Shown: piece by piece, positions 32,569 through 41,967 of the stretch
How positions within the stretch are numbered: position 1 is the first letter of the stretch
Layout: every line of letters begins with the position of its first letter
DNA from: an uncultured Neglectibacter sp.
GTDB taxonomy: Bacteria > Bacillota > Clostridia > Oscillospirales > Acutalibacteraceae
Direction: 5' to 3'
NCBI GenBank assembly: GCA_947647615.1
Contig: CANSKS010000005.1
Coordinates: 1-64,000 of the forward strand
Length of the DNA: 64,000 bases
Made by a program: the position numbers and the translations under genes
The notes under the pieces: model-generated
The model's input: only the letters and a program-made list of their open reading frames with translations
The model's database searches: none
Told to the model about the DNA's origin: nothing

Positions 32569-32988
32569 ATGTTGACAGGAGAATATCAACATAATATGGA
32601 CCAGAAAGGGCGGGTGACTGTTCCTTCCAAATTCCGGGAAGACCTGGGCGACAAGTTTTATGTTTGCAAAGGCCTTGACGGATGCCTGTTTGTGCTTTCC
32701 CAAGAACAGTGGGACAAGTTGATCGAAAAGGTGTCGGCTATCCCGTTGGCCCAAGGAAGAGGAATTCAACGTCATTTCTTTTCCGGCGCGGCCGAAGCCG
32801 AGCCCGATAAGCAGGGTCGTATCTTGATTCCTCAAAGTTTAAGGGATTATGCGGGCCTTGAAAAAGACGTCACTATGATCGGGGCTGCAGTGCGGGCCGA
32901 AATATGGGATACGGCTCGCTGGAACCAGTATAACGCAGGTCAGACCGACGAAGTGATAGAGGCTTCTATGAGCCTTCTGGATTTTTAA
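32569..32988 (+). CDS. mraZ: transcriptional regulator MraZ
   Basis: 139 residues with two SpoVT/AbrB-like half-barrels (LTGEYQHNMDQKGRVTVPSK and AEPDKQGRILIPQSLRDYAG), each with the conserved DxxGR core. MraZ forms a ring that binds repeats in front of its own operon and represses the division cluster. I chose ATG 32569 (GGAAAGGAAAG upstream) over an in-frame TTG at 32542. The 12-base gap to rsmH shows one operon. Confidence 0.94.
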   Translation: MLTGEYQHNMDQKGRVTVPSKFREDLGDKFYVCKGLDGCLFVLSQEQWDKLIEKVSAIPLAQGRGIQRHFFSGAAEAEPDKQGRILIPQSLRDYAGLEKDVTMIGAAVRAEIWDTARWNQYNAGQTDEVIEASMSLLDF

Positions 32989-33000
32989 GAAAGGCAAGGT

Positions 33001-33936
33001 ATGGAATTTCATCACAAGCCGGTGCTTTTTGAGGAGACAATAGAGGTACTAGCCATAAAGCCGGATGGGGTTTATATCGATGGTACTATGGGTGGCGGCG
33101 GTCATTCCGAAGCTATTCTGCAAAGACTGGAAACGGGAGTTCTGCTTTCCATAGACCAAGATCCGGACGCTATTGAAGCTGCGAGCAAGCGGCTTTCCGG
33201 TTATTCGTCTTCCCGAATTGTCCGCGGAAATTTTAGCCGCATGAAGGAACTGGCGGCGGAACAGGGAATCTGCGAGGCAGACGGAATTTTGCTGGACATT
33301 GGGGTATCTTCTTACCAGCTGGATACGCCCGAACGTGGGTTTTCCTACCACTACGACGCGCCGTTAGATATGCGCATGAGCAAAGAGGGGCCTTCGGCAA
33401 AGGACCTGGTAAACGGGCTTCCCCAGAAAGAGCTTTCTCAAATTATTTTCCGGTACGGCGAAGATAAAAACGCCTTTAAAATCGCAAAGGGAATTTGCGA
33501 AGCCAGGGAGAAGGGGCCTGTTGAAACCACCTGGCAATTGGCGGAAATTGTAAAGGCCTCCGTCCCCGCGGCAGTGCGGCGGGAGCAAGGCCATCCAGCC
33601 AGGAAAACCTTTCAGGCTTTGCGCATCGCAGTAAACGGTGAACTGGATAAGCTGCAGGAAGGGTTAGAAGCTGGCTTCCAGTTGTTAAAGCCAGGAGGGC
33701 GCTTTGCGGTAATCACCTTCCATTCCCTGGAAGACCGCTTGGTCAAGCAGCAGATGGCAGAATGGTGCCAGGGTTGCATTTGTCCAAAGGATTTTCCCGT
33801 GTGTGTTTGCGGCAGAAAACCCCAAGGAAAGTTAATTTACAAAAAGGGGATAGCCCCCTCGGAACAAGAATTGCAGGAGAATCCACGTTCACGTAGCGCC
33901 AGGCTGCGTGTGTTTGAAAAGAGTCAGGAAATATAA
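33001..33936 (+). CDS. rsmH: 16S rRNA (cytosine1402-N4)-methyltransferase
   Basis: 311 residues (MraW). EFHHKPVLFEETIEVLAIKP starts the enzyme, GTMGGGGHSEAIL is the SAM-binding loop and LDIGVSSYQLDTPERGFSY the catalytic region; the C-terminus has CxC-type pairs and KKGIAPSEQELQENPRSRSA. It modifies C1402 in the decoding centre. Second gene of the division cluster. Confidence 0.96.
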   Translation: MEFHHKPVLFEETIEVLAIKPDGVYIDGTMGGGGHSEAILQRLETGVLLSIDQDPDAIEAASKRLSGYSSSRIVRGNFSRMKELAAEQGICEADGILLDIGVSSYQLDTPERGFSYHYDAPLDMRMSKEGPSAKDLVNGLPQKELSQIIFRYGEDKNAFKIAKGICEAREKGPVETTWQLAEIVKASVPAAVRREQGHPARKTFQALRIAVNGELDKLQEGLEAGFQLLKPGGRFAVITFHSLEDRLVKQQMAEWCQGCICPKDFPVCVCGRKPQGKLIYKKGIAPSEQELQENPRSRSARLRVFEKSQEI

Positions 33937-33967
33937 AGAACCACAAATGAAGAAAGGGTGAGGTGAA

Positions 33968-34489
33968 TTGGCAAACTTATCGGAGGCTTATGATTTTTCT
34001 CTGTTTGAAGACAGAACCCAAAGCGCGCTTCCTATTGGGGACCCAAAAGTCTGGCAAGAACAAAAGCAAAAGGAAAATATTGTTGAGCTGCCCCAACAGG
34101 AACCCGAAAAAGCCCCTAAGCCAAAACGGCATCCTTTCAAAATGACAGTGGCCGTTATTAGCTTTTTGGTGATATTTGGCACTGTAATTTCTATCGTCAA
34201 CAACCAGGTTATATTAACGGAGCTGACGGAAGATATCCACGATGTTTCCGCGACTTTGGCAGAGGAAGAAAGCCTGGAAGTCCAGCTGACCATGCAGGCC
34301 TCCGAAAAGATGAACGGTGCTCAGATAGAGGAATATGTACAACAGCAGCTGGGTATGTCAAAGATTACCGAAGGTCAGGTTACCTATCTCAGTGTGTCTC
34401 AAGAGGATAAGGGCACCGTGGTGCAGGACCTGGAAGGTGGGTCCATCCTTGACCAGCTTTTTGCGGCCATCCGTTCCTGGTTCGCTTAG
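33968..34489 (+). CDS. ftsL: FtsL/DivIC-like septum protein
   Basis: 173 residues with the FtsL layout: a 65-residue charged cytoplasmic part, one membrane segment (FKMTVAVISFLVIFGTVISI), then a short predicted coiled coil (TELTEDIHDVSATLAEEESL) outside. FtsL forms a complex with FtsQ/DivIB and DivIC that activates septal synthesis. It starts with TTG 33968 behind GGGTGAGGTG. The position between rsmH and a PBP supports the call more than sequence identity, which is low in this family. Confidence 0.78.
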   Translation: MANLSEAYDFSLFEDRTQSALPIGDPKVWQEQKQKENIVELPQQEPEKAPKPKRHPFKMTVAVISFLVIFGTVISIVNNQVILTELTEDIHDVSATLAEEESLEVQLTMQASEKMNGAQIEEYVQQQLGMSKITEGQVTYLSVSQEDKGTVVQDLEGGSILDQLFAAIRSWFA

Positions 34490-34669
34490 GTCTGGGAAGG
34501 TTCACTGGGAGGTCCAAAAGGACTGTGGCATTATAGAATATATTTCTGGTATAAACCAGATATCGCTGGAATAAGATGACACAGCGGGACTGAAATTTGT
34601 TTGAGGGCCAGAACATGTGGTCCTCTTTTGTGATTCAAGGTTTTTCAAAAGGAAAGGTGGCGGCCGGAT

Positions 34670-36961
34670 ATGGCAAAAGGAAATTCAGAACGCATGTGGA
34701 ATAAAGCTATGGGCGTTACGGTCCTGCTGATCTTTCTAGGCTTTGGCGCAGTGGTGGTTAATTTGTTTCGCTGGCAGATCCTGCGGGGAGAAGAGCTCAA
34801 GGCGGCTGCTTTAGACCAAAGCTTACACAGCACCACACTTACCGCCATGCGCGGCACGATCTATGATTCCAGCGGTGTCAAAGTGTTGGCAAAAAGCGCC
34901 AGTGTTTGGACGGTAGTCCTGGAACCGGAATATATCCATGAGGATGAAGCCCTGCGCCGGAAAATTTCGTCCGGCCTGGCGGAAATTTTAGAAATGGATG
35001 AAGCGACTATTTATGAAAAAACCGGTCAGGCCGGTTCTTACTTTACCTATCTAAAACGGAGGGTGGAATCGGACGTCAAGGAAAAAGTTGTGGCGTTTTT
35101 AGATGAGAATGGGATAGAAAGCGGCGTACGGCTCATCGACGATTACAAGCGTTATTATCCCTATGGCACGGTAGCTTCTACCATTTTGGGATTTGTCGGC
35201 AGCGATGGCCAGGGCTTAAGCGGCCTGGAATTGCAGTACGATAAAGAACTTCAGGGTACAGCTGGCAGAATGATCTCTGCCAAAAATGCTTTGAGTACCG
35301 ATATGCCTTTTGAATATGAACAGCTTATTGGAGCCCAAAATGGGTATAATCTTATTCTTACTGTAGATGAGACAGTGCAGAGTATTTTGGAAAAATATTT
35401 GGAGCAGGGCATTGAGCAGTTTAAAGTGGCTAACGGCGCGGTGGCCATTATGATGGATGTGAAAACAGGCGGGATTTTGGGACTGGCCGTAAAAGGGGAT
35501 TATGATCCCAACGACCCCTTCACGGTGTACGACGAGACGGAGCGCAAGAAAATAGAGCTTTTGCCGGAAAAAGAGCAGGAACAAGCCTACAGTGATGCGC
35601 TGAATAAGCAGTGGCGAAACAAGGCGGTGAGCGATACCTATTATCCCGGTTCGGTCTTCAAAATGTGTGTCAGCGCCATGGGGCTGGAAGAGGGGATTAT
35701 TACCGATAACTTCAGCTTTACCTGTACGGGGAATATGCCGGTGGAAGGCGTTACAGGGGGGATTGATTGCTGGAAGCATGCTGGACATGGCCAGGAAAGC
35801 TTTCATGACGGCTTGTGCAATTCCTGCAATCCTTTCTTTATCCGAGTGGGTGAACTCTTGGGGCCCAGCACATTTGCAAAGTACCGGGAAGCCTTTGGGT
35901 TTACCACACAAACAGGGATTGATCTACCCGGCGAATCCTGGAGCATTTACCACGATGAGGAAGACTTAGGGCCAGCGGAGCTGGCTACGGAATCTTTCGG
36001 GCAAAACTTTAGTATTACCCCCATCCACATGATTACGGCTTGCGCTTCCATCGCCAACGGTGGCTACTTGGTGCAGCCCCATGTGGTGGACCGCATCGTG
36101 GATGAAGACGGCAATATTATCAAAAAGGCCGATACCGGTTACCGCCGGCAGGTGATTTCGGAAGAAACCTCTCAAAAAATATGCTCTGTACTTTACGATA
36201 ACGCCACCTCCGGAACGGCCAGCGGTGGTTATGTCATGGGGTACCGGGTGTGCGGAAAAACCGGTACTTCGGAAAAAATTGAAAAATATAACGAAGACAA
36301 AAGAACGAAAGAAAATCCCCAGATGGAATATATTGCTTCCTACTGCGGCTTTGCCCCGGCGGAAGCGCCCCGCTACGCACTGCTGGTATTTTTCGATGAA
36401 CCTCAAGGGGAGGAAAACGGAGGGCTTACCGGCGGAAACGCAGTGGCCGGTCCTATCTTCTCCTCTATGATGGAAGAGCTGCTGCCCTATTTAGGTATTG
36501 AAGCCCAATATACCGACGCGGAATATGATACCCTGGACCTGACAGCTCCCTACACCGTAGGCCTCACTCTGAAGGAGGCATACGCCCAGCTGGGTCAAAT
36601 GGGCTTGGATTATTACGTGATCGGAGACGAAAGTGAAGATTCTATCCAGGTCACGGAACAGATTCCTCAAGCCGGAGAAAACGTTCCCAAGGGTGGCAAG
36701 GTGGTGCTTTATACCAGTGGCTATGAGGAAAAGGATGTGTTGGTGGAGGTACCCGACTTCACCGGGATGGACTTGGCAAACGCCTCCTACTTGGCGTTGC
36801 TCAACAACGTACAGGTGAGCGCCAACGGTGCGGGGGCTACGGAGGGCGGCAGTGCCAAGTTGCAGAGCATTACGCCGGGAACTATGGTAAAGCCTGGAAC
36901 TGTGGTAACGATCACCTTTGTAGAAAACATCAATACGGAGACTTACGTCTCTTTGGAATAA
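34670..36961 (+). CDS. spoVD: class B PBP with two PASTA domains, SpoVD/PBP2B-like
   Basis: 763-residue monofunctional transpeptidase. One membrane segment (about 15-40) is followed by the dimerisation domain (MRGTIYDSSG) and the transpeptidase domain. Active site Ser328 is in YPGSVFKM, SCN is at 385-387 and KTG at 530-532. Two PASTA domains end the protein (VGLTLKEAYAQLGQMG and VPDFTGMDLANASYLAL). In the division cluster this position is held by PBP2B (FtsI); SpoVD is the sporulation paralogue. PASTA-bearing members of both types occur, so the gene may serve vegetative septation, spore cortex, or both. ATG 34670 follows GGAAAGGTGG. Confidence 0.85.
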   Translation: MAKGNSERMWNKAMGVTVLLIFLGFGAVVVNLFRWQILRGEELKAAALDQSLHSTTLTAMRGTIYDSSGVKVLAKSASVWTVVLEPEYIHEDEALRRKISSGLAEILEMDEATIYEKTGQAGSYFTYLKRRVESDVKEKVVAFLDENGIESGVRLIDDYKRYYPYGTVASTILGFVGSDGQGLSGLELQYDKELQGTAGRMISAKNALSTDMPFEYEQLIGAQNGYNLILTVDETVQSILEKYLEQGIEQFKVANGAVAIMMDVKTGGILGLAVKGDYDPNDPFTVYDETERKKIELLPEKEQEQAYSDALNKQWRNKAVSDTYYPGSVFKMCVSAMGLEEGIITDNFSFTCTGNMPVEGVTGGIDCWKHAGHGQESFHDGLCNSCNPFFIRVGELLGPSTFAKYREAFGFTTQTGIDLPGESWSIYHDEEDLGPAELATESFGQNFSITPIHMITACASIANGGYLVQPHVVDRIVDEDGNIIKKADTGYRRQVISEETSQKICSVLYDNATSGTASGGYVMGYRVCGKTGTSEKIEKYNEDKRTKENPQMEYIASYCGFAPAEAPRYALLVFFDEPQGEENGGLTGGNAVAGPIFSSMMEELLPYLGIEAQYTDAEYDTLDLTAPYTVGLTLKEAYAQLGQMGLDYYVIGDESEDSIQVTEQIPQAGENVPKGGKVVLYTSGYEEKDVLVEVPDFTGMDLANASYLALLNNVQVSANGAGATEGGSAKLQSITPGTMVKPGTVVTITFVENINTETYVSLE

Positions 36962-37002
36962 AGAAAACAGGCGGGAAACGGCCAACAAAAGAGGGATTTT
37001 AC

Positions 37003-38004
37003 ATGAACAGTATTTTATTCCTGGCGGTAGCAGTTATTGCCTTTGCTATTACCGCGCTGCTGGGCAAGTGGATGATTCCCTTCCTTCATAAGCTGAAGTT
37101 TGGGCAGACCATTCGGGAAATTGGACCCAGCTGGCATAAAAATAAGCAGGGGACACCTACCATGGGCGGCCTCATGTTCATCATTGGTATTGTGGCGGCA
37201 GTATTTGCCAGCATTCCCATGCTCCATGCCTTACAAATCTCCGAAACCTGGCTGATGCAGGTGAAGGTATACGGCGGGCTGGGTATGGCAGTAGGCTTTG
37301 GCGCCATCGGGTTTATGGATGATTATATCAGCATTGTGAAAAAGAGAAATTTAGGCCTTACCGAAAAGCAGAAGCTGGTATTGCAGTTTGCTGTGGCGGC
37401 GGCTTACCTGGGTACAGTATATTTGGCAGGAGGGGATACTACAACACTCATCCCCTTCTTCGGCAGGGTAGACCTAGGCGTGTTCTATTACATTTTGGCC
37501 GCCTTGGGAATCGTGTTTCTGGTAAACGCAGTGAATTTTACCGATGGTATTGATGGGCTGAACAGTATTGTTTCCTTTTTCGCCTTCTTGTTCCTGGCTT
37601 TGTGTGCCGGAGTACTTTCCATGACGGGGCTTTCCGTTATGGGGGTGGCTTCCGCTGCAGCGTGTATCGGCTTTCTCATTTGGAATTTTCACCCGGCCAA
37701 AGTGTTTATGGGCGACACAGGTTCCCTGTTTTTAGGGGGGATGGTATGTGCATTGGCATTTGGCATGGACCTGCATGTTTTGTTGCTGCCCATCGGCTTT
37801 GTTTATCTTTGTGAAATCGTTTCTGTCATGCTGCAAGTTTCTTATTTTAAGGCCACTCATGGCAAACGGCTGTTTAAAATGTCACCCATTCATCACCATT
37901 TTGAAATGTGTGGCTGGAGCGAAGTGAAAATTTGCGCCGTGTTTGGCGCGGTAGCCCTGTTGGGGGGAGTGCTGGCGCTCTTGTCTGTGATTTATGGCCT
38001 TTGA
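37003..38004 (+). CDS. mraY: phospho-MurNAc-pentapeptide transferase MraY
   Basis: 333 residues with about ten membrane segments. It makes lipid I from UDP-MurNAc-pentapeptide and undecaprenyl phosphate. The signatures are GTPTMGGLMF, GFMDDYISIVKKRNLGLTEK, NAVNFTDGIDGLNS and FMGDTGSLFLGG, plus HHHFEMCGWSE, all with the catalytic Asp/His residues. The next gene is ftsW; murD, which commonly lies between them, is absent. Confidence 0.96.
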   Translation: MNSILFLAVAVIAFAITALLGKWMIPFLHKLKFGQTIREIGPSWHKNKQGTPTMGGLMFIIGIVAAVFASIPMLHALQISETWLMQVKVYGGLGMAVGFGAIGFMDDYISIVKKRNLGLTEKQKLVLQFAVAAAYLGTVYLAGGDTTTLIPFFGRVDLGVFYYILAALGIVFLVNAVNFTDGIDGLNSIVSFFAFLFLALCAGVLSMTGLSVMGVASAAACIGFLIWNFHPAKVFMGDTGSLFLGGMVCALAFGMDLHVLLLPIGFVYLCEIVSVMLQVSYFKATHGKRLFKMSPIHHHFEMCGWSEVKICAVFGAVALLGGVLALLSVIYGL

Positions 38005-38066
38005 AAAAATATGCTTAAAACTTGCCGTATGGCACACACTATGATAGGAAAGGAGTGGTTACCGGT

Positions 38067-39350
38067 ATGGCAGAAACCGTGGGAAGAGTGGCAAGAGGCC
38101 TGAGAAAGATTCCCCAATACAGGCCGCCTCAGGAAGAACGGCCTAAGGCGCCTTCCGAAAGGAGCGAAGGGCAGAAAAAGAAACGCCGGAAAAAAATCAA
38201 ATATAACTTTTTTGCGTTGGGGGCCGGCATGGATTTGCCCTTGTTTGTGTTTTTAATTGTGCTTTTGGCCATTGGCCTTGTCATGATGTTTTCCGCAAGC
38301 TATGCCCACTGTTACTATTATTATGGTGACAGCTACTACTTCACAATCCGTCAGGCCGGATTTGCGGCGGCGGGCCTTGTGCTGATGCTCCTGATCTCTA
38401 CGGTGGATTATCATCAGCTTCATAAGTGGGCTTATCCCATCTTTGGCATAGCGGTGCTGCTGCTTTTGATAGTGCTGGTATTGGGAAAGCTTTTGAAGGG
38501 GATTACACCTTTGGTGCGCCCAAAAAATGATGTGTACCGCTGGATTAACTTAGGCATAGAATTCCAGCCTACCGAGATCGCGAAATTTGCTGTGGTCCTG
38601 TTGTTTGCCCACATGATTTCCCTGCGGGCCAGTAAAATGAAGACCTTTCGCTATGGATTTGCGCCATTTATGGGCATATTGGCGCTGTTGGCGCTGCTGA
38701 TCGCGCCGGAACCTCATCTTTCGGCCACGATTATTGTATGTGTGATCGGTGTGGTGATGATGTTCATCGGCGGCAGTTCTCCAAAATGGCTGTTCCTCGT
38801 AGGAGGCATAGGCGCGGCAGCGCTGGGAGCCGTGCTTTTGTTCTCCGGAAAGTTCGACTACGCTTTGGATAGAATTTACGGCTGGCTGGATCCCTTTCAC
38901 CCGCCGGAAGGGGTAGATACCTGGCAGACCACCCAATCTTTATATGCCATTGGCTCCGGTGGGCTTTTGGGGGTGGGCCTGGGCCAGTCCAGGCAGAAAT
39001 ACCTGTATTTGCCGGAACCTCAGAACGATTTTATTTTTGCCATCATCTGTGAGGAGCTGGGGTTTGTAGGAGCTTTAGTTATCATCATTTTGTTCAGCCT
39101 TTTAATTTGGCGGGGTGTTTATGTTTCCATTCATGCCAAAGATAAGTTCGGCATGATGCTTGGTCTTGGCATTACCTTTCAGGTAGGCATACAAGCCGTG
39201 CTGAATATCTGTGTGGTTACCAACACAGTGCCTAATACGGGTATCAGCCTGCCCTTTTTCAGTTACGGGGGTACATCGTTGGTCATGCTGCTTGCAGAAA
39301 TGGGGGTGCTGCTCAACGTATCCCGACATTCTAATATAGAGAAGGTGTGA
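38067..39350 (+). CDS. ftsW: SEDS glycosyltransferase FtsW
   Basis: 427 residues: a basic cytoplasmic tail of about 60 residues, then ten membrane segments with the SEDS signatures MMFSASYAHCYYYYGD, WINLGIEFQPTEIAKFA and NTGISLPFFSYGGTSLVM. SEDS proteins polymerise glycan strands together with a class B PBP, here the gene three places upstream. I chose ATG 38067 (GGAAAGGAGTG upstream) rather than an in-frame ATG at 38022. SpoVE would be the alternative name. Confidence 0.92.
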   Translation: MAETVGRVARGLRKIPQYRPPQEERPKAPSERSEGQKKKRRKKIKYNFFALGAGMDLPLFVFLIVLLAIGLVMMFSASYAHCYYYYGDSYYFTIRQAGFAAAGLVLMLLISTVDYHQLHKWAYPIFGIAVLLLLIVLVLGKLLKGITPLVRPKNDVYRWINLGIEFQPTEIAKFAVVLLFAHMISLRASKMKTFRYGFAPFMGILALLALLIAPEPHLSATIIVCVIGVVMMFIGGSSPKWLFLVGGIGAAALGAVLLFSGKFDYALDRIYGWLDPFHPPEGVDTWQTTQSLYAIGSGGLLGVGLGQSRQKYLYLPEPQNDFIFAIICEELGFVGALVIIILFSLLIWRGVYVSIHAKDKFGMMLGLGITFQVGIQAVLNICVVTNTVPNTGISLPFFSYGGTSLVMLLAEMGVLLNVSRHSNIEKV

Positions 39351-39460
39351 AAAAGGCATAAAAAGACAGGAGCCCGAAGTATTTGAGTTCCCGCGTCTTG
39401 TTTTCCAAAGCTGGCGCCGCGACTTTAAGAAAAAACGCGCGGCTGGAAGGGGCTACTAGA

Positions 39461-40582
39461 ATGAAGGTTTTGTTTACAGGCGGCGGCACAGCCGGGCATA
39501 TCAATCCGGCTTTGGCGGCTGCGGGGTATTTGAGAGGTAAAGATCCAGATTGCGAAATTTTATATATCGGGAACAAGGGGGGCATGGAGGAGCGTTTGGT
39601 GGCGAAGGCCGGTTATGAGATACGCACTATTACCATTTCCGGTTTTCAGCGGAAGCTGACACCGAAGAATCTGGTGCGCAATGCCCAGACGGTAGTGCGG
39701 ATGTTCACAGCCAGTGCCGAGGCAAAAAAGCTAATCCAAGCTTTTTCCCCCGATGTGTGTGTGGGCACTGGTGGGTATGTGAGCGGCCCGGTGATCCGGG
39801 AAGCGGCAAAGCTGGGAATTCCCTGCGTGATCCACGAATCAAACGCTTATCCTGGCGTGACCACCAAAATGTTGGCTAAGTCTGTAAAAACAGTGATGCT
39901 GGCAGTACCGGATGCAAAGAAGTATTTTGACAGTTCCGTGAACTGTACTGTCACGGGAAACCCGGTGCGGGGAGAGGTACTCAGCGCGGAGCGGGAAGCC
40001 TCCCGAAAGGCTTTGGGGCTGGATGACCGGCCTTTGGTACTTTCCTTTGGGGGGAGCCTGGGGGCTTCGGCCCTGAACAGGGCGGCGGCTTACCTTTTGG
40101 CCGAAAGCGCCAAAGAAAAAAAGTTCCAGCATATCCACGGTTATGGCCAGCATGACGAAAAGTTTCTTTCCGAGCTTTCAGAGTTGGGATTCCGCCAAAA
40201 GGAGAACCCCCAGGTTCGCCTTTTGGAGTACATCGATAATATGCCTCTTTGCCTCTCTGCTGCCGACTTGGTCATTGGCCGGGCGGGAGCGATGACTCTT
40301 TCCGAAATTGAAGCGAAGTCCAAGGCTTCTATTTTGATTCCGTCTCCCAATGTGGCAGAAAACCACCAGTACCATAATGCGATGGCGCTGGTACGCCGTG
40401 GAGCGGCCGAGATCATAGAGGAAAAAGACCTGACAGGTGAGGCGCTGTGGAATAAGGTAAACAGCATTTTATCGGATCCTCAGCGGCTGCGTACCTTAGG
40501 GGAGAACGCCGGAAAAATGGAGATTTTGGATGCCAATGAACGCATTTACCGGGTTATACGTTCGGCCGTGAAGGGCAGTTGA
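39461..40582 (+). CDS. murG: lipid II-forming GlcNAc transferase MurG
   Basis: 373 residues (GT28) adding GlcNAc from UDP-GlcNAc to lipid I. GGGTAGHINPALAAAGYL, GTGGYVSGPVIREAA, IHESNAYPG and FGGSLGASALNRA are the family signatures, and GRAGAMTLSEIEAKSKAS binds the nucleotide. ATG 39461 follows GGAAGGGG; the longer frame from 39383 starts with TTG and adds 26 unconserved residues. Confidence 0.95.
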   Translation: MKVLFTGGGTAGHINPALAAAGYLRGKDPDCEILYIGNKGGMEERLVAKAGYEIRTITISGFQRKLTPKNLVRNAQTVVRMFTASAEAKKLIQAFSPDVCVGTGGYVSGPVIREAAKLGIPCVIHESNAYPGVTTKMLAKSVKTVMLAVPDAKKYFDSSVNCTVTGNPVRGEVLSAEREASRKALGLDDRPLVLSFGGSLGASALNRAAAYLLAESAKEKKFQHIHGYGQHDEKFLSELSELGFRQKENPQVRLLEYIDNMPLCLSAADLVIGRAGAMTLSEIEAKSKASILIPSPNVAENHQYHNAMALVRRGAAEIIEEKDLTGEALWNKVNSILSDPQRLRTLGENAGKMEILDANERIYRVIRSAVKGS

Positions 40583-40683
40583 GAAGCTTTCCATTTGGGG
40601 CTTTACTGTGGAAAGACAGGCCAACGAACCCTTTTGGAGCCACCTCATATAATGCAGTATGTTGAAAAAGGTGAGGTGTTTCT

Positions 40684-41931
40684 ATGATCGTCATTGATGG
40701 CCCTGCCGAGCTCGGCGGGGAAATTTCCATCCAAGGGGCCAAAAACAGTACACTGCCTTTACTGGCTGCCGCAGTGATCTGTAAGGGACAGACTGTCCTG
40801 CATAATTGCCCAAAAATTTCGGATGTGAAAACCGCAGTGCAGATTTTGGAGCATTTGGGCTGTCGTTGCTGTTGGGAAGATTCCGACCTCATAGTGGATA
40901 ACGCTATGACCTGCTGTGAAATCCCCCAGGACCTTATGGGGGAGATGCGTTCTTCCATTGTGTTCCTGGGGGCGATTGTTTCCCGCTGCGGGCAGGCGGA
41001 TCTGTGTTTTCCCGGCGGCTGTGAGTTGGGGCCAAGGCCCATAGACCTGCACATTTCTTCTTTAAAAAAGTTGGGAATAGAAATTGAAGAATCCGGCGGC
41101 TGCCTGCATTGCCGAGCCCCAAATGGGATAGAGGGGAATTACATTTCCCTTTCCTTTCCCAGTGTAGGCGCAACGGAAAACGTGATGCTGGCAGCAGTGT
41201 GCTCCAAGGGTACCACCATCATTGCCAATGCGGCTCGAGAGCCGGAGATTGGGGATTTGGCGGCCTATTTGAACCGCTGCGGCGGCAGAATTTACGGAGC
41301 AGGGGAAGGCTGCATTATTATTGACGGCGTAAAAGAGCTTTACGGCTGCGAACACCGTGTTATACCGGACCGTATTGTGGCGGTCACTTACATGGCGTCG
41401 GCAGCTGTGACAGGCGGGAATATCACCTTAAAGGATATCGATAACGCTCACATTCTTCCCATGCTCTCTCCCTTTGAGGAATCGGGGTGCGAAGTCCGGC
41501 AGCTGGGAGGTGCGCTCAATATTATGGCTCCCAGAAGACTCAATGCCGTGAAACATATTCGCACTATGCCCTATCCCGGATTCCCTACCGACGCCCAGCC
41601 TGTGATCATGAGTATGGCAGCCGTAGGCAGGGGCACCAGTGTCTTCGTAGAAAACATATTCGAAAACCGGTATAAACATGCCGGAGAATTGCAGCGAATG
41701 GGCGCAAAAATCAAGGTGGAGGGAAAGGTAGCTGTGGTAGAAGGGGTAGAGGCATTGTCCGGAGCGCCAGTTACCGCTTATGACCTTCGGGGTGGAGCGG
41801 CTCTGGTGGTGGCGGGCCTCGCAGCCAGCGGGAAAACTACGGTCAGTGACGCAGGGTTCATTGCCAGGGGGTATGAAGATATCGCCGGCGATTTGGCCTC
41901 TCTGGGGGCCAGAATTCGGGAACTTCCCTAA
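40684..41931 (+). CDS. murA: UDP-GlcNAc 1-carboxyvinyltransferase
   Basis: 415 residues, the first committed step of peptidoglycan synthesis (UDP-GlcNAc plus PEP). GAKNSTLPLLAAAVI starts domain I, and PGGCELGPRPIDLH carries Cys113, the residue attacked by fosfomycin in sensitive enzymes. The usual PGGCxxG is intact. Gram-positive genomes often hold two murA genes; this one lies inside the division cluster. AAGGTGAGG precedes ATG 40684. Confidence 0.94.
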   Translation: MIVIDGPAELGGEISIQGAKNSTLPLLAAAVICKGQTVLHNCPKISDVKTAVQILEHLGCRCCWEDSDLIVDNAMTCCEIPQDLMGEMRSSIVFLGAIVSRCGQADLCFPGGCELGPRPIDLHISSLKKLGIEIEESGGCLHCRAPNGIEGNYISLSFPSVGATENVMLAAVCSKGTTIIANAAREPEIGDLAAYLNRCGGRIYGAGEGCIIIDGVKELYGCEHRVIPDRIVAVTYMASAAVTGGNITLKDIDNAHILPMLSPFEESGCEVRQLGGALNIMAPRRLNAVKHIRTMPYPGFPTDAQPVIMSMAAVGRGTSVFVENIFENRYKHAGELQRMGAKIKVEGKVAVVEGVEALSGAPVTAYDLRGGAALVVAGLAASGKTTVSDAGFIARGYEDIAGDLASLGARIRELP

Positions 41932-41967
41932 TAGGACAGATAAAGAGAAGGAAAGGAGGGCAGGCCG